From DASXZH01 sp963829965 (GTDB taxonomy: Bacteria > Armatimonadota > Fimbriimonadia > Fimbriimonadales > Fimbriimonadaceae), in the NCBI GenBank assembly GCA_963829965.1, contig CAWHLK010000062.1:169991-233990 (forward strand): a stretch of 64,000 nucleotides of DNA, in the 5' to 3' direction. Below are positions 27,390 through 36,840 of the stretch, piece by piece. The position numbers and the translations under genes are program-made. How positions within the stretch are numbered: position 1 is the stretch's first letter; each line of letters begins with the position of its first letter. Under the pieces are notes generated by a model that worked only from the letters and a program-made list of their open reading frames with translations, made no database searches and was not told the DNA's origin.

Positions 27390-28856
27390 ATGCTTATTCC
27401 AGCGCGCGAGCAATTTCTGTCCCAGGCGCCATCGGGCCGGTCCACGCCGGTCTATCGCGACCTGTTGGCCGATTTAGAAACTCCTCTCAGCGCCTACTGG
27501 AAACTGGCTTCCGGCGAGCAGTACAGCTTTCTTCTGGAGAGCGTCACCGGAGGCGAGCATCTGGCCCGATACAGCATTATCGGCGTTCGGCCAAAGGCGG
27601 TGATCCGCACGAAGGGCCAGGCGGCACGCCTGCTTAAGAACGGCGATTGGGCTCACAGCGAGATCCCCGAAGGCAAGGACCCGCTCGACTTGCTAAAGGA
27701 GCTTGTCGAGCCTCACGAATGGGCGCCCGGCCTTCCCAAGTTCGCGGGTGGCGCGGTGGGCATGCTGGGATATGACATCGTCCGCTTTTTTGAGCGTTTG
27801 GACGAAACCACGACCGACGACCTGAACGTGGACGACATGGCGATGATGATCGCCGATTCCGTCGTGGTCTTCGACCACGCGAAGAACACGATCCGGGTGA
27901 TCGTCAATGCGGTGGGAACCTCTGAAGACTACGACCGCGCCGAGGCTGAAATCGCGGAGATCATCGGGCGACTCAAGGGGCCGCTTCCGCCGTTGCCTAC
28001 CGGATCGTTTGTGGTTAATCCGGTTTCCAGCAACATCTCAAAGGAGCGGTATGTTGAGATCGTCACCAAGGCCAAGGACTACATAGGGGCGGGGGACTGC
28101 ATTCAGACCGTGCTCGCCCAGCGGTTTGGAGTCGAGGTCTCAGCTCACCCGCTTTCGGTTTATCGCGCGCTTCGTTCCCTGAATCCCTCGCCTTACATGT
28201 TCCTGCTTCGCTTTGGGGACTTCGACGTTGTCGGCGCGTCGCCGGAGATCCTTGTGGGCCTAGAGGGACGTACGGCCAAGGTCCGCCCGATCGCCGGCAC
28301 CCGATGGCGCGGCCAAAACCTCGAAGAAGACGCGGCCCTGGAAAAGCAACTTCTGGAAGATGAAAAGGAGCGCGCGGAGCATATCATGCTCGTTGATTTG
28401 GGGCGCAACGACCTCGGACGGGTTTGCAAGTACGGGACGGTGAAGGTCAATGAACTCATGACGATCGAGCGCTACAGCCATGTGATGCATATCGTGAGCG
28501 ACGTCACCGGCGAGCTTCGGCCGGAGGAAGACGCCTTCAGTTTGGTGCGGGCCTCTTTCCCTGCGGGAACCGTGAGCGGCGCGCCGAAGGTCCGGGCGAT
28601 GGAAATTATTGAGGAGCTTGAGACCACGAGGCGGGGTTTGTACGCCGGTTCGGTTGGGTATTTCGGAGCTCAGGGTGACATGGATCTGTGCATCGCCATC
28701 CGCACGATCCTGATGAAGGATGGCAAGGCGTACGTTCAAGCGGGCGGCGGGATTGTATACGACAGCGTTCCCGAAAACGAGTTTCAAGAGACATGCAACA
28801 AAGCCAGGGCCTGCCTTAGGGCGCTAGAGATCGCCCAGGCAGGCCTGGAGGGATGA
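27390..28856 (+). CDS. trpE: Anthranilate synthase component I
   Basis: 488 residues, the normal length. The N-terminal domain has FLLESVTGGEHLARYSIIG, a feedback-inhibition-type segment. The chorismate-binding domain has KDYIGAGDCIQTVLAQRF, RPIAGTRWRG, ERAEHIMLVDLGRNDLGRVC, FPAGTVSGAPKVRAMEIIEE and the terminal GGGIVYDSVPENEFQET. It converts chorismate and an amino group to anthranilate with a glutamine amidotransferase (TrpG), which is not in this window. No trp leader is visible, and the other trp genes are elsewhere. Confidence 0.96.
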   Translation: MLIPAREQFLSQAPSGRSTPVYRDLLADLETPLSAYWKLASGEQYSFLLESVTGGEHLARYSIIGVRPKAVIRTKGQAARLLKNGDWAHSEIPEGKDPLDLLKELVEPHEWAPGLPKFAGGAVGMLGYDIVRFFERLDETTTDDLNVDDMAMMIADSVVVFDHAKNTIRVIVNAVGTSEDYDRAEAEIAEIIGRLKGPLPPLPTGSFVVNPVSSNISKERYVEIVTKAKDYIGAGDCIQTVLAQRFGVEVSAHPLSVYRALRSLNPSPYMFLLRFGDFDVVGASPEILVGLEGRTAKVRPIAGTRWRGQNLEEDAALEKQLLEDEKERAEHIMLVDLGRNDLGRVCKYGTVKVNELMTIERYSHVMHIVSDVTGELRPEEDAFSLVRASFPAGTVSGAPKVRAMEIIEELETTRRGLYAGSVGYFGAQGDMDLCIAIRTILMKDGKAYVQAGGGIVYDSVPENEFQETCNKARACLRALEIAQAGLEG

Positions 28857-28881
28857 CGAGCCGGCTCTTGGGGTTTGGAGG

Positions 28882-29082
28882 TTAGGCTCGCGTTGAGGGA
28901 GGGGTGTTAAGAATCTTTGCCCCGTGGTGAAGGCGCTGTATTAGCCGGCTGATGCCATCTCGAACAGAAAGCTTGGGTTTGGCCGGGTCTAGGACGCTGT
29001 GCAATTTCAGCGCTGCTCTGTCATCTTCTTGCTCCCAGTATTGGGCGAGCATTTCGTCGAACTCTTCTTCGTTTAGCCACAT
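28882..29082 (-). CDS. Small hypothetical protein
   Basis: 66 residues: MWLNEEEFDEMLAQYWEQED, then DRAALKLHSVLDPAKPKLSV. A GGAAAGCACC sequence just before the ATG is a fair ribosome binding site. Acidic helical start and basic C-terminus. No family recognised. It converges on trpE. It could be a chance frame, but its composition is gene-like. Confidence 0.45.
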   Translation of the reverse strand: MWLNEEEFDEMLAQYWEQEDDRAALKLHSVLDPAKPKLSVRDGISRLIQRLHHGAKILNTPPSTRA

Positions 29083-29291
29083 GGTGCTTTCCTGCCTTGC
29101 TGTTTTTTGGAATGCGTTGCCGCTCCCAATGTTCCTGTGATCTTTCTACGGCGGGTTCTCTTCCGTGACCCGACATCAAAAAAGGCTACAGGTCAGGGTC
29201 GGGAGGTTTCGAGATTAAGGGTGTGCACTTTTTTCTGTTCAAGGCGCCGTTGAGCTTTGCTCACCCGATGCTCGCATAGTAAGATAGCTAA

Positions 29292-30332
29292 ATGCGAGCG
29301 AGCCTTCTCATCTCCGTTTCTTCAGCAGCCGTTTTTGCGGCCTCCATTGCCGTGGCCAGGCAGGATCAGGCCGTGCTGGCCGAGCAGCAGTTCAAGAACA
29401 TCCAGGTTCTTAAAGGCCAGAAAGCAAGCGACATTATCCCCGCGATGCAATTCATGAGCGCCGCGCTGCATGTGAACTGCGACTATTGCCACACCCAGGA
29501 CCGCTCAAGCGATGACAAGAGAGAAAAAGAATCGGCTCGCAAGATGATCCTGATGACCAAGCAGATCAACGACACGAACTTCAACGGCCGCACTGAAATC
29601 ACGTGCGCCACATGCCACGCCGGGCACACTCACCCCATTCCATTCCCTCCCGCGCCAGGTGTGGAGACAAGACTCCGCAATGATAGAACCCTTTCGGCGG
29701 ATACCATTCTCTCCAACTACGACACCGCGGTTGGAGGATCCAAAGCTGCCTCCCTGCCGGCTCTACGATTGGCGGGCGACACTTCAAACGACGGGAAACC
29801 TGCGAAGATGGAGGTCGTTTATCTTGGCAATAAATATGTGGTGACGCGCACCGCAGTGGATCATCCTGACCAACCGCAGAAGATCGGCTACGATGGCACT
29901 CAGGGCTGGTACACCAACGGCCCGCAGTCGAACATGATTCCGGCGGAGGTCATGTCCGGCTTCATTCACGAGCAGGCTTTGTACACCGGCAAGGCTTCCC
30001 TGCCTGCATTACAGAACTCGCAAGCCGGCACCACCCAGATCGACGGCAAGGACATTGTTGGGGTTCGCGGGGCCCTGGACGGCGGCGTTCAGGCGACCTA
30101 TTTCTTTGACAAAAAGTCGAACCTGCTGGTGCGCACCTCGTTCTTTACGCCCACGATTATGGGCCGGATCCCTTTGATTTGCGATTACTCGGATTACAAG
30201 AAGGTGGACGGTGTTCTTATTCCGACGCATATCGTGGTGCACTCCGACGAGGGCGAAGAAGATTTCCGGGTCAAGGACGTACATACGGATTCAAAGGTGG
30301 ATCCGGCGATTTTTGGGATGCCGAAGAAATAG
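29292..30332 (+). CDS. Secreted cytochrome c (reaction-centre cytochrome type) fused to LolA-like domain
   Basis: 346 residues with a signal peptide. Residues about 30-125 contain FKNIQVLKGQKASDIIPAMQ, FMSAALHVNCDYCHTQDR with the first heme site at 63-67, and ITCATCHAGH with the second at 105-109. The pattern resembles the photosynthetic-reaction-centre cytochrome subunit family that is common in non-phototrophic bacteria. From about 140 a LolA/outer-membrane-lipoprotein-sorting-like domain follows (TILSNYDTAVGGSKAASLPA, MEVVYLGNKYVVTR, DYSDYKKVDGVLIPTHIVVH). It probably binds two c-type hemes in the periplasm; partner unknown. Confidence 0.8.
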   Translation: MRASLLISVSSAAVFAASIAVARQDQAVLAEQQFKNIQVLKGQKASDIIPAMQFMSAALHVNCDYCHTQDRSSDDKREKESARKMILMTKQINDTNFNGRTEITCATCHAGHTHPIPFPPAPGVETRLRNDRTLSADTILSNYDTAVGGSKAASLPALRLAGDTSNDGKPAKMEVVYLGNKYVVTRTAVDHPDQPQKIGYDGTQGWYTNGPQSNMIPAEVMSGFIHEQALYTGKASLPALQNSQAGTTQIDGKDIVGVRGALDGGVQATYFFDKKSNLLVRTSFFTPTIMGRIPLICDYSDYKKVDGVLIPTHIVVHSDEGEEDFRVKDVHTDSKVDPAIFGMPKK

Positions 30333-30482
30333 CCATTCTTAAAGTATCAAACATAGAATAAAGCACCTCCGAGGACAAAGTCATCGAAAAGATGATCTGC
30401 GATTTCTCCCTCTCCTGAAAGACGTAGCCCTCTTGGACGAGCGTTTCGAGTTGGAGAGAGAGCGTGAGGAGGCAGACGACAG

Positions 30483-30821
30483 TTAGATACTAGTCTGGGT
30501 GGTGCTAATGACAAGGATCCGACTTGGGGGAACGTTTTGCATTGCTACGAGGAGCCTCGGGACAAGCGGAACCAGGCATTCAAGGCGCGAGTCCACAGAG
30601 TCTAATAGAATTACGGAAACCATCCGATCAGCCATATTCTGCTGGTTCATCATTCCTTTGTCAACTGTGATTAGTGCTGCATAACCAGCAGCCTCCGCAG
30701 CTGCGAGCAGTTTTCCATTTGACAATCTCGCCCAGCCCAATTCCCCCGCGGCCACGACATCGTGCGCGCCAAGATATCGCACAAGGGGGCGAGGTACACA
30801 GTGGTCGAGAATGAACTTCAA
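30483..30821 (-). CDS. DUF5615 PIN-like toxin
   Basis: 112 residues: MKFILDHCVPRPLVRYLGAH, then KLLAAAEAAGYAALITVDKG. The conserved early Asp (D6) and TVDKG match the DUF5615 PIN-like fold, the presumed RNase half of a toxin-antitoxin pair. It starts 13 bases after the DUF433 gene, the standard order for this system. The sequence is intact. Confidence 0.8.
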   Translation of the reverse strand: MKFILDHCVPRPLVRYLGAHDVVAAGELGWARLSNGKLLAAAEAAGYAALITVDKGMMNQQNMADRMVSVILLDSVDSRLECLVPLVPRLLVAMQNVPPSRILVISTTQTSI

Positions 30822-30834
30822 CTCTCAAACACTG

Positions 30835-31062
30835 TTACCCGAAAACAGCGCGAAGACGATTTGTTTCCCAAGAAAGAACTGCTTCGGCCTGTTCCCGGCT
30901 GACGTCAGGGAAGTGCTCAAGGAATGTATCCAACGTGTTCCCGTTCATAACGTAATCAAAGAGACTTTGGGCGAACACACGAGTATCCTTGAAGCGGGCA
31001 GCTCCATGGAGGGTGTCTGGCGTGCTTTCAAGAACGCCTTCTAACTCTGTCGGAATTGTCAT
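30835..31062 (-). CDS. DUF433 antitoxin
   Basis: 75 residues from MTIPTELEGVLESTPDTLHG; a start three codons earlier is possible. RFKDTRVFAQSLFDYVMNG and LDTFLEHFPDVSREQAEAVL are the DUF433 core, a helical DNA-binding antitoxin. It should neutralise the downstream DUF5615 protein and repress the pair. A shortened paralogue lies at 46182-46349. Confidence 0.8.
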   Translation of the reverse strand: MTIPTELEGVLESTPDTLHGAARFKDTRVFAQSLFDYVMNGNTLDTFLEHFPDVSREQAEAVLSWETNRLRAVFG

Positions 31063-31126
31063 GTTCCTCAATTGATGTTGGCAAGAGCCATTGACTATTC
31101 TACAATTTGTTCAGCGCGGGTTTCAC

Positions 31127-32017
31127 CTATCGCCTCAGAACCAGGTCCAGAAGGGCAAACACAAAAACCGCTACCGACACAAAGCCGTTCAGCGTGAAGA
31201 ACGCGAGGTTCACTTTGCTTAGGTCGTTCGGCTTCACAAGGCTCTGCTCATAGGTGAGCAGGCCTGCCGCGAACGCCACGCCCGCGTAGTAAGCGGGCCC
31301 CGCTCCAACCAGGACGCCGGCTGAGGCCAAAAGCCCAACCGCGAGCACATGGCAAAGGCGGCTGGCAAACAGAGCTTTGGGAACGCCGATGGTTTCGGGC
31401 AGTGAACGAAGTTTGTGGGCTTTGTCAAAATCCACATCTTGCAAGGCGTAAATGATGTCGAATCCCGCAGTCCAGAAGAGGACCGCAAGGGTGACCGGCA
31501 CGATCGGCCAAGAAAGACGTCCGGAAGCGCCAATCCATGCGGCGGAAGGGGCGATTCCTAGACTCAGACCCAAAATGAAGTGGCACAGGGGCGTGAACCG
31601 CTTGGTCACGCTGTAAAAGAGGGTTACGAACAAAGCCAGCGGGCTCAAGATCAGCGTGAGCGGGTTGAGCAGTCCCGCAGCGACAAAAAACAGAATGCAA
31701 CTGGCCGCGAAGAAAAACGTTGCCTGGGAAAGCCTGAGCAGGCCGGCGGGCAGTGCCCTGGTCTTGGTTCGCGGATTGTCCGCGTCGATCTCCCTATCCG
31801 CGATCCGGTTGTAGGCCATCGCCGCGCTGCGACAGGACACCATGGCGACCACGATCCACCCAAAATCCCACCAACCGGGCCAAGCGGTATGGCGCACCGA
31901 AAGGCTGCCCCACATCATGCCGATCATGGCGAACGGGAGGGCAAAGATGGAGTGCTCGAACTTGATCATCTCCAGGTAAACCCGGAGAGCGGTAATTCCG
32001 CGGGCGGCGGTTGCCAT
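31127..32017 (-). CDS. UbiA-family prenyltransferase (4-hydroxybenzoate polyprenyltransferase-like / MqnP-like)
   Basis: 296 residues, about eight membrane helices. The first Asp-rich motif is AYNRIADREIDADNPRT (about residues 68-84) and the second is QDVDFDKAHKLRSLP (about 195-209); both bind the prenyl diphosphate through Mg2+. The FEHSIFALPFAMIG start and the sequence around both motifs resemble the UbiA branch found in organisms with the futalosine menaquinone route (MqnP), which prenylates the naphthoate precursor; this assignment is an inference. The gene stands alone. Confidence 0.85.
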   Translation of the reverse strand: MATAARGITALRVYLEMIKFEHSIFALPFAMIGMMWGSLSVRHTAWPGWWDFGWIVVAMVSCRSAAMAYNRIADREIDADNPRTKTRALPAGLLRLSQATFFFAASCILFFVAAGLLNPLTLILSPLALFVTLFYSVTKRFTPLCHFILGLSLGIAPSAAWIGASGRLSWPIVPVTLAVLFWTAGFDIIYALQDVDFDKAHKLRSLPETIGVPKALFASRLCHVLAVGLLASAGVLVGAGPAYYAGVAFAAGLLTYEQSLVKPNDLSKVNLAFFTLNGFVSVAVFVFALLDLVLRR

Positions 32018-32325
32018 TCGACTAGTTTAGCTCTGGAGGCGCGGCCAGCACTGTGAGTTAGGTTTGGTCTCCGGGATGGGGGCCAGACCAGTCTTTCATG
32101 GCTTGTTTTAATATATGCCAGTAAGATCGCAAAGCAATTGATCAATCTAGTACATTTTCTGAAATCATTGGGTTCACGGTCAGCTACGGGGTCCCAGACA
32201 CCCGATCGAGCCAACAGGCCGCGGCGCGCAAGGGGGTGTTGGTCGCAGACCTTCAGCCTGCCAGAATAGCCATTTGATTATTCCGGGGCTTCGCCCTTGC
32301 TCAATTTCTTCTCGGCCCTTTGGGC
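32018..32325. other. Intergenic region with REP-like repeat
   Basis: No gene seen. CTTGCTCAATTTCTTC followed by GGCCCTTTGGGCC at about 32297-32328 is a REP-like core of the same family as the arrays at 52-54 kb. Confidence 0.5.
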
Positions 32326-32781
32326 CTAAACCGGCTTCGGGACTATTTCCAAAATCACCGTAACCGGGCCATCGTTGAGCAGCGAAACCTTCATATCCGC
32401 CCCAAAAACTCCGGTCTTCACATGCGGACACTTCTCCCGCAGCGCGGTTACAAAAGCGTCAAACAGTTCCTTTCCCTGCTCGTAAGGGGCGGCTTCTACG
32501 AAGCTTGGCCGCCGGTTTTTGGCGGTTTCGCCATAGACCGTAAAGTTGGAGACCGCCAAAACGCCGGATTCGGGTACATCGGCCAGCGCCAGATTCATCT
32601 TCCCTTCCGAGTCGTTAAAAATGCGAAGGCCGAGCACGCGGTCGGCTAGCTTGCGGGCTTCGGCCTCCGTATCATCCTTGTGCGCGGCAGCAAGGACCAG
32701 CAAGCCGGTTTTTATAGAGCCAACAAGCGCGCCATCCACCCGGACCGAGGCCTCGGTAACACGTTGAACAACCGCCTTCAT
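32326..32781 (-). CDS. dtd: D-aminoacyl-tRNA deacylase
   Basis: 151 residues starting MKAVVQRVTEASVRVDGALV. The catalytic motifs are SNFTVYGETAKNRRPSF (SQFTL-type) and NDGPVTVILE (GPVT-type) at about residues 140-143. It hydrolyses D-amino acids from mischarged tRNA. The gene follows rel by only six bases, a common neighbourhood, so they are probably one operon. Confidence 0.95.
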   Translation of the reverse strand: MKAVVQRVTEASVRVDGALVGSIKTGLLVLAAAHKDDTEAEARKLADRVLGLRIFNDSEGKMNLALADVPESGVLAVSNFTVYGETAKNRRPSFVEAAPYEQGKELFDAFVTALREKCPHVKTGVFGADMKVSLLNDGPVTVILEIVPKPV

Positions 32782-32787
32782 CGTAGT

Positions 32788-35066
32788 CTATTTCCCCGTC
32801 CGGCCGAACATGCGGAGAATAGAAATCACGTCCGCGAAGTTGCCAATCTTGGTCATCACCTGTTGGAGATGCTCGGTGTCCCGCACATCAATGGTCACTT
32901 CGATCTCTGCCGTATGATTCGGCAGAGTGCGCACGCGGGCGGCAGATACGTTGGTGTGGGACTCGCCAAAGATGGTGGAGATGTCCATAAGCAGGCCCTG
33001 GCGGTTTACGGAGACGATCTTGAGCATCACCGCATATTGGTTGCCGTCTGCCGGCCATTCCAGCGGCATAAGCCTTTCCGGCTCCTCCGTTTGGTAGCGC
33101 GTCACGTTCGGGCAGATGCGGCGATGGATCATGATGCCGCGTCCGCGGGTCACGTAACCCACAACGTCGTCCCCCGGTATCGGGTCGCAGCATTTGCCAC
33201 GCCGAAGCATCACATCGTCGATGCCGCCGGTGGTGAGCGTCAGCTTTCCTTCTTTCGTTCGCGTGGTTTGGATCGTGTCCACCGAAGGTGTGGGAACGGT
33301 TGGCCTCAATTTGCCAATCACGCTTTGCACGGAGGCGAGCCCGCTGCCAACTTTCGCGAGAACGTCGGTTGCGGTTTCGCAGCCCTCGACGTGGGGCGCG
33401 ATGGCGTGAAGCTTTTCGTCGCTGAGGAAAGGTTTGGGGTCCAGACCGAGCGAGCGCAACTCCTTTTCCAGAGCTTCGCGTCCGCGGGCCGCGTCATCCG
33501 TCTTGCTCAGCCTTCGGAAGTAGCTCTTGATCTTATTGCGTGCATGGCTGGACTTCACGAACTTCAGCCAGTCCAGGCTTGGCTGGCCGTTGGACCGGGT
33601 GATGAGCTCCACCACATCGCCGTTTTCTAGCCCGGTGTGAGCGGCGCCATCACGCCGTTGACCTTGGCCCCCACTACCGTCATGCCAAGTTGCGTATGCA
33701 CACGGAACGCGAAGTTCACGGTAGTGGATCCGCGCGGCAAATCCAGCACGTCTCCCTTGGGCGTAAATACAAAGACCTGTTCGGAGAACAGGTCAGTAGA
33801 AAGAGATCGAAGGAAGTCGCTGCTGGTTTTTGCGTCAGTAGACCAGTCGAAAAGTTGTTTGCGAAGTTGGGAAAGACGCGTGGTTTCGGCAAGTTCGGCC
33901 TTCCCTTCTTTGTAAGTCCAGTGTGCGGCGACGCCGTATTCGGCGACCGCGTGCATGGCCTTGGTTCTTATCTGGACTTCAAGTGGTTCGCCCGAGGGAC
34001 CCACAACCTTCGTGTGCAGGGATTGGTAGCCGTTCGGCTTGGGCTTGGCGATGTAATCGTAGAACAGGCCGGGAATCGGGATCCATAGGTCGTGGACGAT
34101 GCCTAGCGCCAAGTAGCAGTCGGAGTTGTTCTCCAGGATCACTCTTATTGCCTGGAGGTCGTAGATCTCCTCGAACTGCACGCCCTGCTTGGCCATCTTG
34201 TTGTAGATGCTGTACAGGTGCTTGGGGCGGCCGTTAACCTCGACCCCGCGAAGCCCTTTGTTCTCCAGGTGCTCTTTTAGGATCACAATCGCTTCCGAGA
34301 TCTCGCTTTGGCGCTGGCCGGCGGATTTGGCGACGAGGTCCCTTACTCGTTTGTATTCTTGGGGATGCAGATGCTCGAAGGCAAGGTCTTCCAGTTGCCA
34401 TTTAAGCTCCCAAATACCGAGCCGAGCGGCAAGCGGAGCGTAGATGTCCAGGGTCTCGTTGGCGATGCGCAGACGACGGTCGGCGGGCAGCGTGATCAGA
34501 GTCTGCATGTTATGCAGCCGGTCTGCCAGCTTGATAATGATCACGCGGAAGTCTTTCGCCATCGCAAGCAGCATCTTGCGAAGGCTTTCTGCGGCACGAC
34601 TGGTTTCAGCGGCCATCTTTTGGCGTTCGGTCGCTTCCACCGGAGGCTTGAACTTGAGCTTGGTTACGGCCTCAACCAGGTGAAGGACCTCGGGGCCGAA
34701 GGTCTCCGCGATGTTGTCATGCCAGCGAGGGGAGCAATCTTCAAGCACATCGTGAAGGAGGGCGGCAACAATGCTGTCATCGTCCATGTGCAGATCGACG
34801 AGAATACGGGCTACGGCGAGGGGGTGGGTGACGTAAGGCTCGCCCGATTGGCGGATCTGATCCGCGTGGGCTTGTTCGGCAATGAAATAGGCGTAGCGGA
34901 TGCGTTTGACGTTTGCATCGGAACGCTGCGCGCGAAGGACTTGCAGGAGATCGTGAAGCTCCTGAGGCTCTTCCCAGCTGTGGGCTATTTCATACGGGGC
35001 AGCCACATTCATTTGGCGCAATTCCGAACCGGTTAGCGCCATTGCTGAACAGCTCGAATCTCCCAA
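32788..35066 (-). CDS. rel: Bifunctional (p)ppGpp synthetase/hydrolase, RelA/SpoT family, one frameshift
   Basis: Full length about 759 residues. The HD hydrolase domain (GEPYVTHPLAVARILVDLHM, AALLHDVLEDC, RVIIIKLADRLHNMQTL) is complete with its metal ligands, followed by the synthetase domain (GRPKHLYSIYNKM, NGYQSLHTKVVGP), a TGS domain (VFVFTPKGDVLDLPRGSTTV), a zinc-finger region (RGKCCDPIPGDDVVGYVTRG) and a C-terminal ACT domain. At about 33632 GGG should be GGGG; with one more G, PLTPG reads on as LENGDVVELI. It makes and degrades the stringent-response alarmone. Start could also be MALTGSELRQ (35042). Confidence 0.93.
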
Positions 35067-35353
35067 TTATAATTTGTTCGGCGGCACATCCCGTTAGATT
35101 CAACACTTAATCATGAGATTTCGTTCATTTGTCTACGGGTATGACTCAGTTCAGATTTTCCGTTGGGAGCCCGGGAGGGCAACCTGTGTCTCTGTAGTAG
35201 TCCCGGATTCGGAATAACCACCGAACAAACAGATACCCACGCCAAAGGCGGTTCCTAAAATCGAGATTCTGTTCTAGCACGGAGAACGCACAGGAGGGGA
35301 ATGCTGATGGACGTCTGTCATTCATCGAGTAGATTGCGACTCGCTTCCGTTGA

Positions 35354-35788
35354 TTGACTGGTAAAGTCAGAGTCTTGAACGACTTTGGCGAGCCTGGTTT
35401 CGATAAGTCTCGAGATGCGCATACTTCCCAAATCCTAGGGGCTGCCATCGAGGTGCAACGCACCCTGGGACATGGGTTCTTGGAGGCGGTGTACCAATCC
35501 GCTATGGCTGTTGAGCTTGCTGAGAGGCAAATCCCCTTTATGCCTCAGTTTCCAATGCCGGTTTATTACAAAGAGATGAAGCTGGAATGCGAATACCGAG
35601 CAGATTTCTTATGCTTCGATTCTATTCTTGTCGAGCTTAAAGCCCAAGGCGGGCTAACCGAAGCTGATGAGGCGCAGGTGACCAACTACCTGCGCGCCTC
35701 GGAGGTCGAGATCGGGTTGCTCATCAACTTTGGAACGCCAAAGCTGCAGATTAGGCGGCTAGTCTGGAGCGAAGACTATCGTCGCTAG
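35354..35788 (+). CDS. GxxExxY protein
   Basis: 144 residues, TTG start by the frame, true start uncertain. The core is SQILGAAIEVQRTLGHGFLE, AVYQSAMAVEL (GxxExxY), PVYYKEMKLECEYRADFLCF, ILVELKAQ and VTNYLRASEVEIGLLINFG. This family has a PD-(D/E)XK nuclease-like core (ADF, ELKA) but no proven role. It lies alone upstream of the convergent kdsB gene. Confidence 0.85.
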   Translation: MTGKVRVLNDFGEPGFDKSRDAHTSQILGAAIEVQRTLGHGFLEAVYQSAMAVELAERQIPFMPQFPMPVYYKEMKLECEYRADFLCFDSILVELKAQGGLTEADEAQVTNYLRASEVEIGLLINFGTPKLQIRRLVWSEDYRR

Positions 35789-35952
35789 CCTTTCTAAATC
35801 CTTATTGGGAAGCAGGATTCGGATAACCACAGGGAAACACACTAATTCGTACCCTGTGCGGTTAGCCAGAGTTATTCTCTGGCTGCACAGAAACCGCAGA
35901 ACGCATTCATCGCGGGCGCTTTACAAACGATTTGGGTCTTGTAAATCATCTG

Positions 35953-36678
35953 CTACCGGAGACTACCAAGAATCGCCCGCACTTGCGCCGCCTGTTCAGG
36001 GGTATCTACCGCCAGTTCGCTTCCCTTCCCCGCCGACATGATGATGCGAACACCGTTCTCCATAAACCGGAGCTGTTCGAGGCTCTCTGCAGCCTCCAAG
36101 GTGCCCATCGGCCAGCCTGCGAACGCCAGCAGGGCCTGTCGGCTGTAGGCATAGATGCCGACATGCTTCTTAACCGGCTCTGACCGCGGCTGCCGGGGAA
36201 AGGGAATCGCGTACCGGCTGAAGTACAGCGCAAAGCCCTCCTTGTCGGTTACCACCTTCACGACCGAGGGGTTTGCCTCCTCTTCTTCCGCGCAGTCGGA
36301 GTACACACTCCCCATCTGGATGGAGGCGTTCTGTTGCAGCGGCAAAGCGCAGGCGCGGATGGAATCGGATTGGATCAATGGCTCGTCCCCCTGCACATTC
36401 ACATAGATATCTGCTTCGTGCGTGGCCGCGACTTCGGCCAGACGGTCCGTCCCGGAGGGATGGGAGCTGGAAGTCAAAACGGCCTCAGCGCCAAAGGCTT
36501 TGCATGCCTCCACGATCTCAGGGTCAGGCGTCGCCACCAGGACTCTGTCCCCCACTCCAGATGCCAACGAAGCCTCATAGACCCACTGGATCATGGGCTT
36601 ACCCAATAAATCGCAGAGGGGTTTCCCGGGGAAGCGGGTGCTTCCCATTCGGGCCGGAATCACGATGCAGGTGGACAC
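35953..36678 (-). CDS. kdsB: 3-deoxy-manno-octulosonate cytidylyltransferase
   Basis: 241 residues from GTG 36678. VIPARMGSTRFPGKPLCDLL (nucleotide-binding), DIYVNVQGDEPLI, SGTDRLAEV and KKHVGIYAYSRQALLAF define KdsB, which activates Kdo with CTP for lipopolysaccharide core synthesis, so the host has an LPS-type outer membrane. The frame stays open to 36789, but the extra residues cross an intrinsic terminator and structured RNA, so the later GTG is preferred; it has no clear ribosome binding site. The terminator lies just upstream and could control kdsB by attenuation. Confidence 0.93.
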   Translation of the reverse strand: MSTCIVIPARMGSTRFPGKPLCDLLGKPMIQWVYEASLASGVGDRVLVATPDPEIVEACKAFGAEAVLTSSSHPSGTDRLAEVAATHEADIYVNVQGDEPLIQSDSIRACALPLQQNASIQMGSVYSDCAEEEEANPSVVKVVTDKEGFALYFSRYAIPFPRQPRSEPVKKHVGIYAYSRQALLAFAGWPMGTLEAAESLEQLRFMENGVRIIMSAGKGSELAVDTPEQAAQVRAILGSLR

Positions 36679-36695
36679 GAGAGATTCTAGCAAAC

Positions 36696-36728
36696 AAAAA
36701 GGCCCGGAGAACATTTCCTCTCCGGGCC
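36696..36728 (-). terminator. Intrinsic terminator just upstream of kdsB
   Basis: On the minus strand a perfect ten-base stem (GGCCCGGAGA / TCTCCGGGCC, loop of eight at 36711-36718) is followed by TTTTT at 36700-36696 and then GTTTG. It follows the cloverleaf-like RNA by 15 bases and ends 17 bases before the kdsB GTG. Confidence 0.8.
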
Positions 36729-36743
36729 GCTTCACTTTAATGT

Positions 36744-36817
36744 CCAGGGAGGTGGAGTTCATAATCCACCCGACTAAACAATCGGTCATGGGTGACTAAA
36801 ACCCACAACCTCCCTGG
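36744..36817 (-). ncRNA. Possible structured RNA with cloverleaf-like fold
   Basis: On the minus strand a seven-base closing helix (CCAGGGA at 36817-36811 with TCCCTGG at 36750-36744) encloses three hairpins: TGGG/CCCA (36805-36789, loop of nine), CCGA/TCGG (36785-36770, loop of eight) and GTGGA/TCCAC (about 36769-36752, loop of eight). Size (74 nt) and layout resemble a tRNA, but there is no T-loop consensus, no CCA and no anticodon arm of normal shape. It may be a regulatory leader of kdsB or an independent small RNA. Not verified by folding or conservation. Confidence 0.45.
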
Positions 36818-36840
36818 GCCATACTACTGTGACTATTCAT
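36796..36840 (-). CDS. Possible 14-residue leader peptide
   Basis: ATG at 36840 preceded by AGGAGGTG nine to ten bases upstream (complement of 36851-36858), one of the best ribosome binding sites in the window. It encodes MNSHSSMAQGGCGF and stops in the first hairpin of the structured RNA. Its translation would open the closing helix, which fits an attenuation mechanism. No run of one amino acid hints at a charged-tRNA sensor. Confidence 0.4.
   Translation of the reverse strand: MNSHSSMAQGGCGF

Noticed and set aside
33627..33635. Programmed frameshift in rel
   Set aside because: No slippery heptamer is seen, and adding one G to GGG restores the frame. Similar homopolymer faults occur in many unrelated genes here, so sequence error is simpler.
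36744..36817. A true tRNA gene
   Set aside because: The fold is cloverleaf-like, but there is no GGTTCGAATCC-type T-loop, no proper anticodon arm and no D-loop GG.
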